Source: an uncultured Eubacteriales bacterium
GTDB taxonomy: Bacteria > Bacillota > Clostridia > Oscillospirales > CAG-272
NCBI GenBank assembly: GCA_934417455.1
Contig: CAKRWK010000060.1
Coordinates: 1-6,798 of the forward strand
Length of the DNA stretch: 6,798 nt
Reading direction: 5' to 3'
The position numbers and the translations under genes are program-made. Of the stretch, positions 1-5,699 are shown one piece after another. How positions within the stretch are numbered: position 1 is the first letter of the stretch; the number at the start of each line of letters is the position of its first letter. The notes beneath the pieces were generated by a model. The model was not told the DNA's origin. It did not search any database and worked only from the letters and a program-made list of their open reading frames with translations.

Positions 1-765
1 GGCCAGATCCGTTTTTTTCACAGAGTCGGTCAAGGGGTCAATGGAAGGGTCGCATATCTCGAAGGTGGCGGTAATTTTCTCCGTCTCTCTGTAAATTTCC
101 TCGTCGGTGACCTCTTTGGAAAGTCGGGAAAGTTCGCACATCTCGAGCATCTTGACATGCGCGCCGAACGCGGCGGTGAAGGCGGTCGGGTCGGTGTGCA
201 TATCATACATGCCCTCATAGGTGTGCCCGAGGTAACCGAACGTTTCGTATTTGAACGCCGCCATCGCGCCCGCGGCCGCCACCCATTCGGAGACTTCCGC
301 CTTTACGCGTTCGGTCTGCGAGGAGGCCGCCACGATACAGGGCGGAATTTTCCGGCCGAGGCGCTCGTAAACGCCCGCTACCTCGGGCATGGCGCAGATG
401 TCGTCGTTTACCAGTTGCGTATAGGTGGTCGTGTGCAGGTAGTCCAGGTGTTCGAGCGGCTGGATTCCCACCAGAACCTGCGGTACGTCCAGAAAACGCG
501 CAAAGGGAGCGCATACGGCGGACGGAACATACGTGGAGAGGATGACGAACAGAAGATCAATGTCTTCCTTTTTCAGTTTCCGTACTGCGGTAAAGGCGTC
601 CTCCACGCAGTCGACATACCCGCCGTCGATAACCTCGCAGACGTTCGGGTTCAAAAGGCGGATAAATTCTCCGGATTTTTTCTCGAGTGCTTCTTTCAGA
701 TGTTCAAACTGTTGAAAATAAATGCAGTGTCCCAGTGTTACGACAGCGATTTTTGCCTGTTTCAT
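1..765 (-). CDS. L-arabinose/L-fucose isomerase-family protein, N-terminal part (cut by left window edge)
   Basis: The minus-strand frame from ATG at 765 is open for 255 codons to the window edge, so only the N-terminal half of a roughly 500-residue protein is seen. The translation begins MKQAKIAVVTLGHCIYFQQF and carries family-like stretches: QPLEHLDY with a TTTY run (residues 102-115), GYLGHTYEGMYDMHTDPT (177-194) and FGAHVKMLEMCEL (200-212). These resemble the AraA-like isomerases of Clostridia, cytosolic metal-dependent enzymes that interconvert an aldose and a ketose. The catalytic glutamates and histidines of AraA lie in the C-terminal half and are not visible, so substrate cannot be assigned. 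The start is fixed by GGAGG at 772-776, six bases upstream, and by a promoter at 789-818. It is divergent from an AraC-family regulator that probably controls it. Family confidence is high, substrate confidence low. Confidence 0.85.
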   Translation of the reverse strand, partial: MKQAKIAVVTLGHCIYFQQFEHLKEALEKKSGEFIRLLNPNVCEVIDGGYVDCVEDAFTAVRKLKKEDIDLLFVILSTYVPSAVCAPFARFLDVPQVLVGIQPLEHLDYLHTTTYTQLVNDDICAMPEVAGVYERLGRKIPPCIVAASSQTERVKAEVSEWVAAAGAMAAFKYETFGYLGHTYEGMYDMHTDPTAFTAAFGAHVKMLEMCELSRLSKEVTDEEIYRETEKITATFEICDPSIDPLTDSVKKTDLA

Positions 766-788
766 GGTCGGCCTCCGTTTTTTTCTTC

Positions 789-818
789 ATTGTAACAGAA
801 AAATGCCGTCCGTATCAA
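789..818 (-). promoter_or_regulatory. Sigma-A-type promoter of the isomerase gene
   Basis: On the minus strand there is TTGATA (818-813), an 18-base spacer and TACAAT (794-789), with TG one base upstream of the -10 forming an extended -10 element. The transcript would start near 782-783, leaving a leader of under 20 bases that is mostly the ribosome binding site. The -35 element directly abuts the first of three direct repeats (GTCCGT at 808-813), so a regulator bound there could contact or block polymerase. Confidence 0.65.
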
Positions 819-855
819 GAGCAGATATGACCGTAAATAGGACAATCTGTCCGTT
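801..855. promoter_or_regulatory. Three phased direct repeats, candidate AraC-family operators
   Basis: GTCCGT occurs at 808-813 and 849-854, with GACCGT at 829-834 between them. The starts are 21 and 20 bases apart, about two helical turns each. The flanks are A/T-rich and partly alike, and sites 2 and 3 share A, T and T at positions -4, -3 and -1. AraC-family proteins typically bind direct repeats about 21 bp apart on one face of the helix. The array lies between the two divergent promoters: repeat 1 overlaps the isomerase -35 and repeat 3 ends just before the regulator's -35. Repeat 3 also overlaps an inverted repeat, GGACA-ATC-TGTCC at 840-852. The repeats are seen directly; the operator role is inferred from position and spacing. 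Confidence 0.45.
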
Positions 856-860
856 TTTTG

Positions 861-889
861 TTGACAGGCACCAAGGATTGTGGTACAAT
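861..889 (+). promoter_or_regulatory. Near-consensus sigma-A promoter of the AraC-family regulator gene
   Basis: A perfect TTGACA (861-866), a 17-base spacer and TACAAT (884-889) are preceded by TG at 881-882, giving an extended -10. The predicted start of transcription, about 895-897, coincides with the first base of the AAAGGAGG ribosome binding site at 897-904, so the mRNA leader would be only about 16 bases. This promoter also excludes the upstream in-frame ATG at 858 as the start of the regulator. Confidence 0.85.
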
Positions 890-911
890 GGGAACGAAAG
901 GAGGCGACCCC

Positions 912-1706
912 ATGTTTGCCGACCATCCTTACGTTCATATCCGACAGATTCATATTGCCCACGAATCGACGGTTGACCAGATACGCAAATGCGAATTTCT
1001 CCGCGCCAGAAGTTCCTACGGTTTGGTGTATGCCATCGAAGGGGACGGCGAATACCGTTTTTCCACGGGCGAGCGCGTGACGGTTCTGTCCGGAGACATG
1101 TTTTTCGTGTCTCCGGAATGCGCGTATACCATTGCCACGTCCACACGGTTTCATCACTACACCGTCAATTTCGATATTGACAGAGATACGTCCGCCCTGC
1201 AGGCGCTTGACGTGCCGCATTACCTGCTGCGGGACGAAAATACCCGTCCGTTGGAAAAACTTTTCAAGCGGCTGGCGGACATCTGGAAGCAGAAGGCGTT
1301 CGGATACGAAATGCAGGCGACGGGCGTGCTCTACGACCTGCTGTTTCTTCTGTACGGCGACTACCTGAACCGGGAAAACAGCCGGAAGAAACGTCGCTTG
1401 CAAAGTGCCAGAGAGTACATAGAACGGAATTTTGACCAACCCGTCCGCCTGGAACAGTTGGCTTATCTGTCCGACATGAGCGTCACCAATTTCCGGCGCG
1501 AGTGGACAAAACTGTATGCGCAGTCCCCGATTGCCTACCGCGATTCCGTCCGCCTGTATTATGCCGAGGAATACCTGAATCTCGGCTATTACACCGTTTC
1601 GGAAGTGGCGGAGAAATGCGGGTTTGACGACGTCGGTTATTTTATCCGTTTCTTCCGGAAAAAAACGGGCATGACACCCGGACGGTATGTCCGCTACGGA
1701 AAATGA
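912..1706 (+). CDS. AraC-family transcriptional regulator
   Basis: This 264-residue protein has the usual AraC-family two-domain layout. Residues about 30-90 look like the cupin-type sensor domain (GLVYAIEGDGEYRF followed by GDMFFVSPECAYTI), which in characterised relatives binds a sugar or other ligand. Residues about 160-264 form the DNA-binding domain with two helix-turn-helix units, around 178-200 and 227-251. The second has the family signature SEVAEKCGFDDVGYFIRFFRKKTGMTPGRY. The start at 912 is chosen because AAAGGAGG (897-904) lies seven bases upstream; the in-frame ATG at 858 would fall within and before the promoter. It is divergent from the isomerase gene and is probably its activator, with tandem repeats between the two as candidate sites. 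The effector is unknown, though a sugar used by the isomerase is the simplest guess. Confidence 0.93.
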   Translation: MFADHPYVHIRQIHIAHESTVDQIRKCEFLRARSSYGLVYAIEGDGEYRFSTGERVTVLSGDMFFVSPECAYTIATSTRFHHYTVNFDIDRDTSALQALDVPHYLLRDENTRPLEKLFKRLADIWKQKAFGYEMQATGVLYDLLFLLYGDYLNRENSRKKRRLQSAREYIERNFDQPVRLEQLAYLSDMSVTNFRREWTKLYAQSPIAYRDSVRLYYAEEYLNLGYYTVSEVAEKCGFDDVGYFIRFFRKKTGMTPGRYVRYGK

Positions 1707-1731
1707 AAAGGGGACGCCGAGGCGCGCCCCC
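1700..1731 (-). terminator. Probable intrinsic terminator for the minus-strand small gene
   Basis: On the minus strand GGGGGCGC (1731-1724) pairs with GCGTCCCC (1717-1710) in an 8-bp stem with one G-U pair and a six-base loop. It is followed by TTTTCATTTT (1709-1700). The T tract is interrupted but adequate. It sits just past the stop codon of the 85-residue protein and overlaps the last codons of the convergent regulator gene. Confidence 0.55.
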
Positions 1732-1732
1732 A

Positions 1733-1759
1733 AGGCGGGTCAACCCCGCCTGTTTTTTT
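1733..1759 (+). terminator. Intrinsic terminator of the AraC-family regulator gene
   Basis: AGGCGGG (1733-1739) pairs perfectly with CCCGCCT (1745-1751) around a five-base loop, followed by one G and seven T residues (1753-1759). It lies 27 bases after the regulator's stop codon. The stop codon of the convergent minus-strand gene (1742-1740) sits in the loop, so the convergent genes share terminator space. On the minus strand this hairpin lacks a T tract. Confidence 0.8.
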
Positions 1760-1997
1760 CCGTTGTGTCGAGGTATGCGGCGAGCATCCCGTCCGGCAGG
1801 CGACCACCCGTCAGGGCGGCCGCCTCCGCTTCACTGATTTCCCGAACGTTCCGCTCGTGCAGAAACCGCGAAAAAGAGAACGTACTCATGCGCCATATCC
1901 CGGTCGCGGCGATGTAATGCGCGAAAAAGTCCGACACCCTGTGATAGGCCGACGGGGCCGTGTCCCCCTCTTCAAGATAATATTTCGGTTTTTCCAC
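1740..1997 (-). CDS. Small protein of unknown function, GTG start
   Basis: This encodes 85 residues beginning MEKPKYYLEEGDTAPSAYHR. I do not recognise the family. The protein is rich in Glu, Asp and Ala and is probably soluble and helical: a likely amphipathic helix spans about 16-32 (SAYHRVSDFFAHYIAAT), and a second acidic/alanine-rich stretch at about 53-62 (ISEAEAAALT) precedes GGRLPDGMLAAYLD. No signal peptide or membrane segment is evident. It is judged a real gene because AGGAG (2008-2004) lies six bases before the GTG, its codons match the GC-ending use of its neighbours, a strong promoter lies at 2141-2169 and a terminator follows. An in-frame TAA is only one codon upstream of the GTG, so no longer start is possible. 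No function is assigned. Confidence 0.7.
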   Translation of the reverse strand: MEKPKYYLEEGDTAPSAYHRVSDFFAHYIAATGIWRMSTFSFSRFLHERNVREISEAEAAALTGGRLPDGMLAAYLDTTEKNRRG

Positions 1998-2000
1998 GGC

Positions 2001-2087
2001 TTACTCCTCTCTTTCTTCCTTGTCCGTTCGCGTACGCGGCGGAGAGTGTCCGCCGTCCGGCAGGAAATACAGCAGAAGTACCGGCAT
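2001..2087 (-). CDS. Possible 28-residue leader ORF before the small gene
   Basis: ATG at 2087 opens 28 codons, giving MPVLLLYFLPDGG and then a highly charged tail ending TDKEEREE, with TAA at 2003-2001. The stop is one codon before the GTG of the 85-residue gene, and the last codons include that gene's ribosome binding site. The arrangement would fit translational coupling. Against it, no Shine-Dalgarno sequence precedes the ATG, and the purine-rich tail is simply what a ribosome binding site encodes when read in this frame. It may be untranslated leader. Confidence 0.22.
   Translation of the reverse strand: MPVLLLYFLPDGGHSPPRTRTDKEEREE
2037..2055 (-). other. GC-rich hairpin in the leader of the small gene
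   Basis: On the transcribed minus strand CGGCGGA (2055-2049) pairs perfectly with TCCGCCG (2043-2037) around the five-base loop CACTC. No T tract follows, so it is not an intrinsic terminator. It lies between the promoter at 2141-2169 and the ribosome binding site at 2008-2004. A 10-bp perfect palindrome, CGCGTACGCG (2029-2038), adjoins it. It could affect translation or stability of the transcript; no known riboswitch class is recognised. Confidence 0.4.
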
Positions 2088-2140
2088 GCCGTATTTCGCT
2101 TTGCAAAATCAATCAATATTGTTCATTACTTTGCTGTATT

Positions 2141-2169
2141 ATTGTAGCATACCTGTCGCCGAAAGTCAA
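2141..2169 (-). promoter_or_regulatory. Strong sigma-A promoter of the small gene
   Basis: On the minus strand TTGACT (2169-2164), a 17-base spacer and TACAAT (2146-2141) with TG one base upstream form an extended -10 promoter. Transcription would start near 2134, giving a leader of about 135 bases to the GTG at 1997. The promoter lies about 40 bases past the stop codon of the upstream flavoprotein gene, so the small gene has its own transcription start even if it also receives read-through. The palindrome CAATATTG (2114-2121) lies just downstream of the start. Confidence 0.78.
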
Positions 2170-2209
2170 GTTTGTGTGCGCGGAAATCATGTCGGCCATC
2201 CGGTCTTTT

Positions 2210-2803
2210 TCAGCGAATAAATTCGGGCAGGCCGAAGGCGTCCTTACCGAGGGAAATGCTTTTGAGGAGAAAGGCCATGTGCCGGCCGAGCGTGCGCATG
2301 GATTGCAGACCTTCCGCGTCCTGCAGGGTATCTTTTTCCGAGGCACCGTGCAGACTGTTCCAGTACTGACCGGAGGCGACCGGCATGCCGGAAATGAAAA
2401 AGTATTTGTTCAGCACGTCGAATGCGGCGGACAGCCCCCCGCGCCGCGCGCAGACGACGGCGGCGCCGACCTTCATGCGCAGGTCGCAGACGGCACTGTG
2501 AAACAGGCGGTCGAGCAGACCGAGGAAATTGCCGTTCGGAGATGCATAGTAAACAGGACTGCCGAGGACAAGTCCGTCCGCCCGCGCGAGCCGTTCGGAC
2601 AGCGGGACGACTTCGTCCTCCACGACGCAGCGGCCGTGCGTTTTGCAATAGCCGCAGGCGGTGCACCCGCGCAGGGGCAGGGCACCGACGTGGACAATGT
2701 CCGCCGCAATGCCTTCCTCCGTCAGCGTTTTGGCCACCGTCAGGAGGGCGGCATATGTACCGCCGCGGGCATGCGGACTGCCGTTCAGAAGCAGAACATT
2801 CAT
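2210..2803 (-). CDS. Flavodoxin-fold NAD(P)H-dependent FMN reductase/iron-sulfur flavoprotein-like protein
   Basis: This encodes 197 residues of the multimeric flavodoxin (WrbA/Isf-like) superfamily, cytosolic FMN-binding redox proteins. NGSPHARGGT (residues 7-16) is the FMN phosphate-binding loop after the first beta strand, and GSPVYYASPNG (81-91) is the usual second flavin-binding segment. Between them four cysteines at 47, 50, 53 and 59 form a C-x2-C-x2-C-x5-C motif, the compact spacing seen in archaeal and clostridial iron-sulfur flavoproteins where it holds a 4Fe-4S cluster. The start at 2803 is chosen because AGGAG (2817-2813) lies nine bases upstream and MNVLLLNGSP is the canonical N terminus; the frame extends upstream to 3043 but that would cross the promoter of the divergent gene. 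No convincing minus-strand promoter or terminator is seen for this gene. The electron donor and substrate are unknown. Confidence 0.88.
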   Translation of the reverse strand: MNVLLLNGSPHARGGTYAALLTVAKTLTEEGIAADIVHVGALPLRGCTACGYCKTHGRCVVEDEVVPLSERLARADGLVLGSPVYYASPNGNFLGLLDRLFHSAVCDLRMKVGAAVVCARRGGLSAAFDVLNKYFFISGMPVASGQYWNSLHGASEKDTLQDAEGLQSMRTLGRHMAFLLKSISLGKDAFGLPEFIR

Positions 2804-2875
2804 AGGAAAAATCTCCTTTTCTTGACATTCGGTCGGAAAAAATCGGGAAATCGCCGAAAAATCCAGAATACCCGA

Positions 2876-2904
2876 TTGATTTTTTTTCGATGCCGTGGTA
2901 TAAT
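2876..2904 (+). promoter_or_regulatory. Sigma-A promoter of the DUF512-der-obg operon
   Basis: TTGATT (2876-2881), a 17-base spacer and a perfect TATAAT (2899-2904), with TG at 2896-2897, form an extended -10 promoter. Transcription would start near 2911, about 47 bases before the first ATG. The -10 lies in an 11-base palindrome, GTATA-A-TATAC (2898-2908). The -35 touches the right arm of an inverted repeat, AATCGGG (2841-2847) and CCCGATT (2871-2877). No other clear promoter is seen downstream before obg. Confidence 0.8.
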
Positions 2905-2957
2905 ATACTGTCATTCTATGCGAATCTGAAAGCAACCGTTTTCGGGAAGGAGTCGTT

Positions 2958-4277
2958 ATGGTAAAAATCACGGATGTGTTGCCGTGTTCTTCGGCGGCGG
3001 CGCACGGCGTGCGCCCGGGCGATGTTCTCATCGCCGTCAACAATCATGAAATACACGACGTTCTGGACTATCGGTTCTTCCTTTCGGAGCGGGCGGTGTC
3101 CTTAAAACTCTGCCGGGACGGAGAGACATTTTCCGTTCTGATTCATAAAAAAGATGAGGACGACATCGGGCTGGATTTCGAGACGCCCCTGATGGACAAA
3201 AAACTGACCTGCCGCAATAAATGCATTTTCTGCTTTATCGACCAGAATCCGAAGGGCATGCGCGACACGATTTATTTCAAGGACGACGACTCCCGCCTGT
3301 CCTTCCTCCACGGGAATTACGTCACCCTGACCAATATGTCGGAGGAGGACGTAGACCGCATTATCCGTATGCATATGTCCCCCATCAACATTTCCGTCCA
3401 TACGACCAATCCCGAACTGCGCGTGTTCATGATGAAAAACAAGAACGCTGGGCGGGTGCTCTCCTATCTTGATAAATTCCGCGACGCGGGACTTTCCATG
3501 TGCGGGCAGATTGTGCTTTGCCGAGGTGTTAACGACGGGGAAGAACTTCTCCGCACCATGCGCGACCTGTCGGGCTATGCGCCCGCGATGGGAAGCGTGT
3601 CCGTTGTGCCCGCCGGGCTGACGGAACACAGAGAGGGGCTTTACCCTCTGACGGACTTTTCTCCCGGGGAAGCCGCGCGGGTGATTGACGAGGTAACGGC
3701 GTTCGGCGACCGCATGTACCGCGAACACGGCACGCGCATTTTCTATCTTGCCGACGAATTTTACCTCAAAGCCGGCCGTCCCGTGCCCGGGGCGGATTAC
3801 TATGAGGAATATTCCCAACTGGAAAACGGCGTCGGTATGCTCCGTTCGTTTTCGGACGATTTTCACATGGCGCTCCGCGACATAAAAGAGGAATATCCGA
3901 CGATCGGAAAGACGCGCACCGTGTCGGTGGCGACCGGGGTGGCATCCTATCCGATGTTTGTCTCTTTGTCCGAAGAATTGATGCGGGAATATCCGGATTT
4001 GCGAATAAACATTTACAAAATTATCAATAATTTCTTCGGAAAGAGCATTACCGTGGCCGGGCTTCTGACGGGGAGGGACATGCTCGAACAGTTGCGCGGG
4101 CAGGACCTCGGCGAGGAACTTCTGATTTCGCAGAGCACCCTGCGCGCGGGGGAGGACGTCTTTTTGTGCGGCATGACGAAGGACGAACTTTCCGCAGGGC
4201 TCGGCGTGCCCGTGCGCGCGGCGGAAAACGACGGATATGCCTTTGTGTACGCCCTGCTCGGCGTCGCGGAGTGCTGA
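2958..4277 (+). CDS. DUF512 family protein: PDZ-like domain plus radical SAM domain (TIGR03279-type)
   Basis: This encodes 439 residues. Residues about 1-65 form a PDZ-like domain (GVRPGDVLIAVNNHEIHDVLDYRF). The radical SAM cluster motif follows at C85, C89 and C92 (CRNKCIFC, C-x3-C-x2-C), which would bind a 4Fe-4S cluster and S-adenosylmethionine. The later part, including FYLADEFYLKAGRPVPGADYYEEY and the SVATGVASYPMF and NNFFGKSITVAGLLTG stretches, matches the DUF512 family. Length is normal for the family and all three cysteines are intact. The start is set by AAGGAG (2947-2952), five bases upstream. The protein is cytosolic, and its reaction and substrate are, as far as I know, not established. 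It leads a same-strand block with der and obg, which hints at a link to ribosome assembly or RNA/protein modification, but that is inference from location only. Confidence 0.93.
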   Translation: MVKITDVLPCSSAAAHGVRPGDVLIAVNNHEIHDVLDYRFFLSERAVSLKLCRDGETFSVLIHKKDEDDIGLDFETPLMDKKLTCRNKCIFCFIDQNPKGMRDTIYFKDDDSRLSFLHGNYVTLTNMSEEDVDRIIRMHMSPINISVHTTNPELRVFMMKNKNAGRVLSYLDKFRDAGLSMCGQIVLCRGVNDGEELLRTMRDLSGYAPAMGSVSVVPAGLTEHREGLYPLTDFSPGEAARVIDEVTAFGDRMYREHGTRIFYLADEFYLKAGRPVPGADYYEEYSQLENGVGMLRSFSDDFHMALRDIKEEYPTIGKTRTVSVATGVASYPMFVSLSEELMREYPDLRINIYKIINNFFGKSITVAGLLTGRDMLEQLRGQDLGEELLISQSTLRAGEDVFLCGMTKDELSAGLGVPVRAAENDGYAFVYALLGVAEC

Positions 4278-4334
4278 CCGGTTCGGTAAAATAAAGAAAT
4301 GAAACTTCTACCCGGATAAGGAGTGGTGATACAT

Positions 4335-5672
4335 ATGTCAAAAGGAATTGTGGCCGTCGTCGGGCGGCCGAACGTGGGAAAAAGCACGCTTTTCAACAAA
4401 GTGATAGGCGAGCGGCGCTCCATCGTGGAGGACACGCCGGGCGTCACGCGTGACCGCATTTATGCCGACGCGGAGTGGAACAGCCGCCGCTTCCTTCTGG
4501 TAGATACCGGCGGTATCGAACCGAAAAGCGACGAGGTCATCCCGGCACAGATGCGCACGCAGGCGGAACTGGCCGTGGCGACGGCGGACGTCATCGTCTT
4601 TCTCTGCGACATCCGGGCGGGGCTCCTGTCGGATGACCGCGACATCGCCATGATGCTGAAACGCTCGGGCAAACCCGTCATCGTCGCCGTCAACAAGGCG
4701 GACAGCGTCGGCGATTTGCCGATGGAGTTTTACGAGTTTTACGAACTCGGTTTCGAGCACGACCCCATCGCCCTCTCCGCCCTGCACGGTACGGGCACGG
4801 GCGACCTTCTGGACGCCGTGGTGGCCGCGCTTCCGCCCGAGGAAGAGGCACCGCACGAGGAAGGACTCATCAACGTGGCCGTCATCGGCAAACCGAACGC
4901 GGGCAAGTCTTCCATTATCAATCGCATGTGCGGGGAAGAGCGCGTGATCGTGTCCGATATTGCGGGCACGACGCGGGACGCCGTGGACACGCGGGTGGAG
5001 AATGAAACCGGCGTGTATAACTTTATCGACACCGCCGGCATCCGCCGCCAGTCCAAAGTGGAGGACAGAATCGAGAAATTCAGCGTTCTGCGCGCCAAAG
5101 CGGCGGTGGAACGGGCGGATGTCTGCCTTCTCATGATTGACGCTTCCGACGGCGTGACGGAACAGGACGAAAAAATCGCCGGCATTGCCCACGAGGCCGG
5201 CAAAGCCTGTATCATCGTCGTCAACAAGTGGGACAGCGTGGAAAAGGACAACGGCACCGTGAAAAAGTACACGGACAAAATCCGCATCGCCCTCGCCTAT
5301 ATGACCTACGCTCCGATCATCTTCGTTTCTGCGAAGTCCGGTCAGCGCGTGCGGGATTTGTACCCGTTGATCCGCAAAGTGTACGAACAGGCGTCCCGCC
5401 GCGTGACGACGGGTATGCTCAACGACGTGCTGAACGACGCCATGACCCGCGTGCAGCCGCCGTCGGACAAAGGCAAACGCCTGAAAATTTATTATATGAC
5501 GCAGACGGCGACCAACCCGCCGACATTCGTTATTTTCTGCAATACCGTGACGCTCTTCCACTTCTCGTATCAGCGCTATATCGAAAACTGCCTGCGCGAT
5601 ACGTTCGGCTTTGAGGGAACGCCCATCCGGCTGGTCCTGCGCGCCAAAGGGGAAGATAACAGCGCCGTCTGA
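4335..5672 (+). CDS. der: GTPase Der (EngA), 50S ribosomal subunit assembly factor
   Basis: This encodes 445 residues, a normal full length. Der is the tandem-GTPase factor needed for late maturation of the 50S ribosomal subunit. The first G domain has GRPNVGKST (10-18), DTGG (57-60) and NKAD (120-123). An acidic linker, EEEAPHEE (169-176), leads to the second with GKPNAGKSS (185-193), DTAG (232-235) and NKWD (297-300). The C-terminal KH-like domain, about 355-440, ends in PPTFVIFCN, HFSYQRYIENCLR and GTPIRLVLR. No motif is damaged. The ATG at 4335 is chosen over the in-frame GTG at 4323 because the GTG overlaps the AAGGAG ribosome binding site (4318-4323) and Der proteins start close to the first P-loop. 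The spacing to the ATG is a slightly long 11 bases. It follows the DUF512 gene by 57 bases without a clear promoter or terminator and is probably co-transcribed. Confidence 0.97.
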   Translation: MSKGIVAVVGRPNVGKSTLFNKVIGERRSIVEDTPGVTRDRIYADAEWNSRRFLLVDTGGIEPKSDEVIPAQMRTQAELAVATADVIVFLCDIRAGLLSDDRDIAMMLKRSGKPVIVAVNKADSVGDLPMEFYEFYELGFEHDPIALSALHGTGTGDLLDAVVAALPPEEEAPHEEGLINVAVIGKPNAGKSSIINRMCGEERVIVSDIAGTTRDAVDTRVENETGVYNFIDTAGIRRQSKVEDRIEKFSVLRAKAAVERADVCLLMIDASDGVTEQDEKIAGIAHEAGKACIIVVNKWDSVEKDNGTVKKYTDKIRIALAYMTYAPIIFVSAKSGQRVRDLYPLIRKVYEQASRRVTTGMLNDVLNDAMTRVQPPSDKGKRLKIYYMTQTATNPPTFVIFCNTVTLFHFSYQRYIENCLRDTFGFEGTPIRLVLRAKGEDNSAV

Positions 5673-5699
5673 CGGCGGGAAAAGGAGGTTTTCTCACAT

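Noticed and set aside
157..795. Plus-strand 212-residue frame opposite the isomerase gene
   Set aside because: The minus-strand frame has isomerase-family motifs, a ribosome binding site and a promoter; this frame has none.
858..911. Upstream in-frame start for the AraC-family regulator adding 18 residues
   Set aside because: The ATG at 858 lies before the -35 and the extension spans the whole promoter; the ATG at 912 has a strong ribosome binding site at the right distance.
762..1733. 323-residue open frame antisense to the AraC-family regulator
   Set aside because: It would cover the divergent promoter region and both terminators, and its translation has no recognisable domain.
1886..2116. 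76-residue minus-strand frame overlapping the small gene
   Set aside because: It needs a TTG start without a ribosome binding site and is extremely Arg-rich, as expected of an out-of-frame reading of the GTG-start gene.
2085..2126. Longer leader ORF from ATG at 2126 through an in-frame TGA (2111-2109), as possible recoding
   Set aside because: There is no ribosome binding site and no sign of a recoding structure, and TGA is the stop codon of most genes here, so TGA read-through is unsupported.
2174..2929. Plus-strand 251-residue frame opposite the flavoprotein gene
   Set aside because: It is a shadow of the minus-strand flavoprotein and extends into the operon promoter.
2804..3043. N-terminal extension of the flavoprotein frame to 3043
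   Set aside because: It would run across the divergent promoter and the start of the DUF512 gene. MNVLLLNGSP at 2803 is the canonical flavodoxin-fold N terminus with its own ribosome binding site.
4323..4334. GTG start for Der
   Set aside because: The codon overlaps the AAGGAG ribosome binding site, and the ATG four codons later gives the usual short N terminus before the P-loop.
4338..5561. 407-residue open frame antisense to der
   Set aside because: It is an antisense shadow from GC-rich codon use, with a His/Arg/Val-rich composition, no ribosome binding site context and no recognisable domains. The sense gene is unmistakable.
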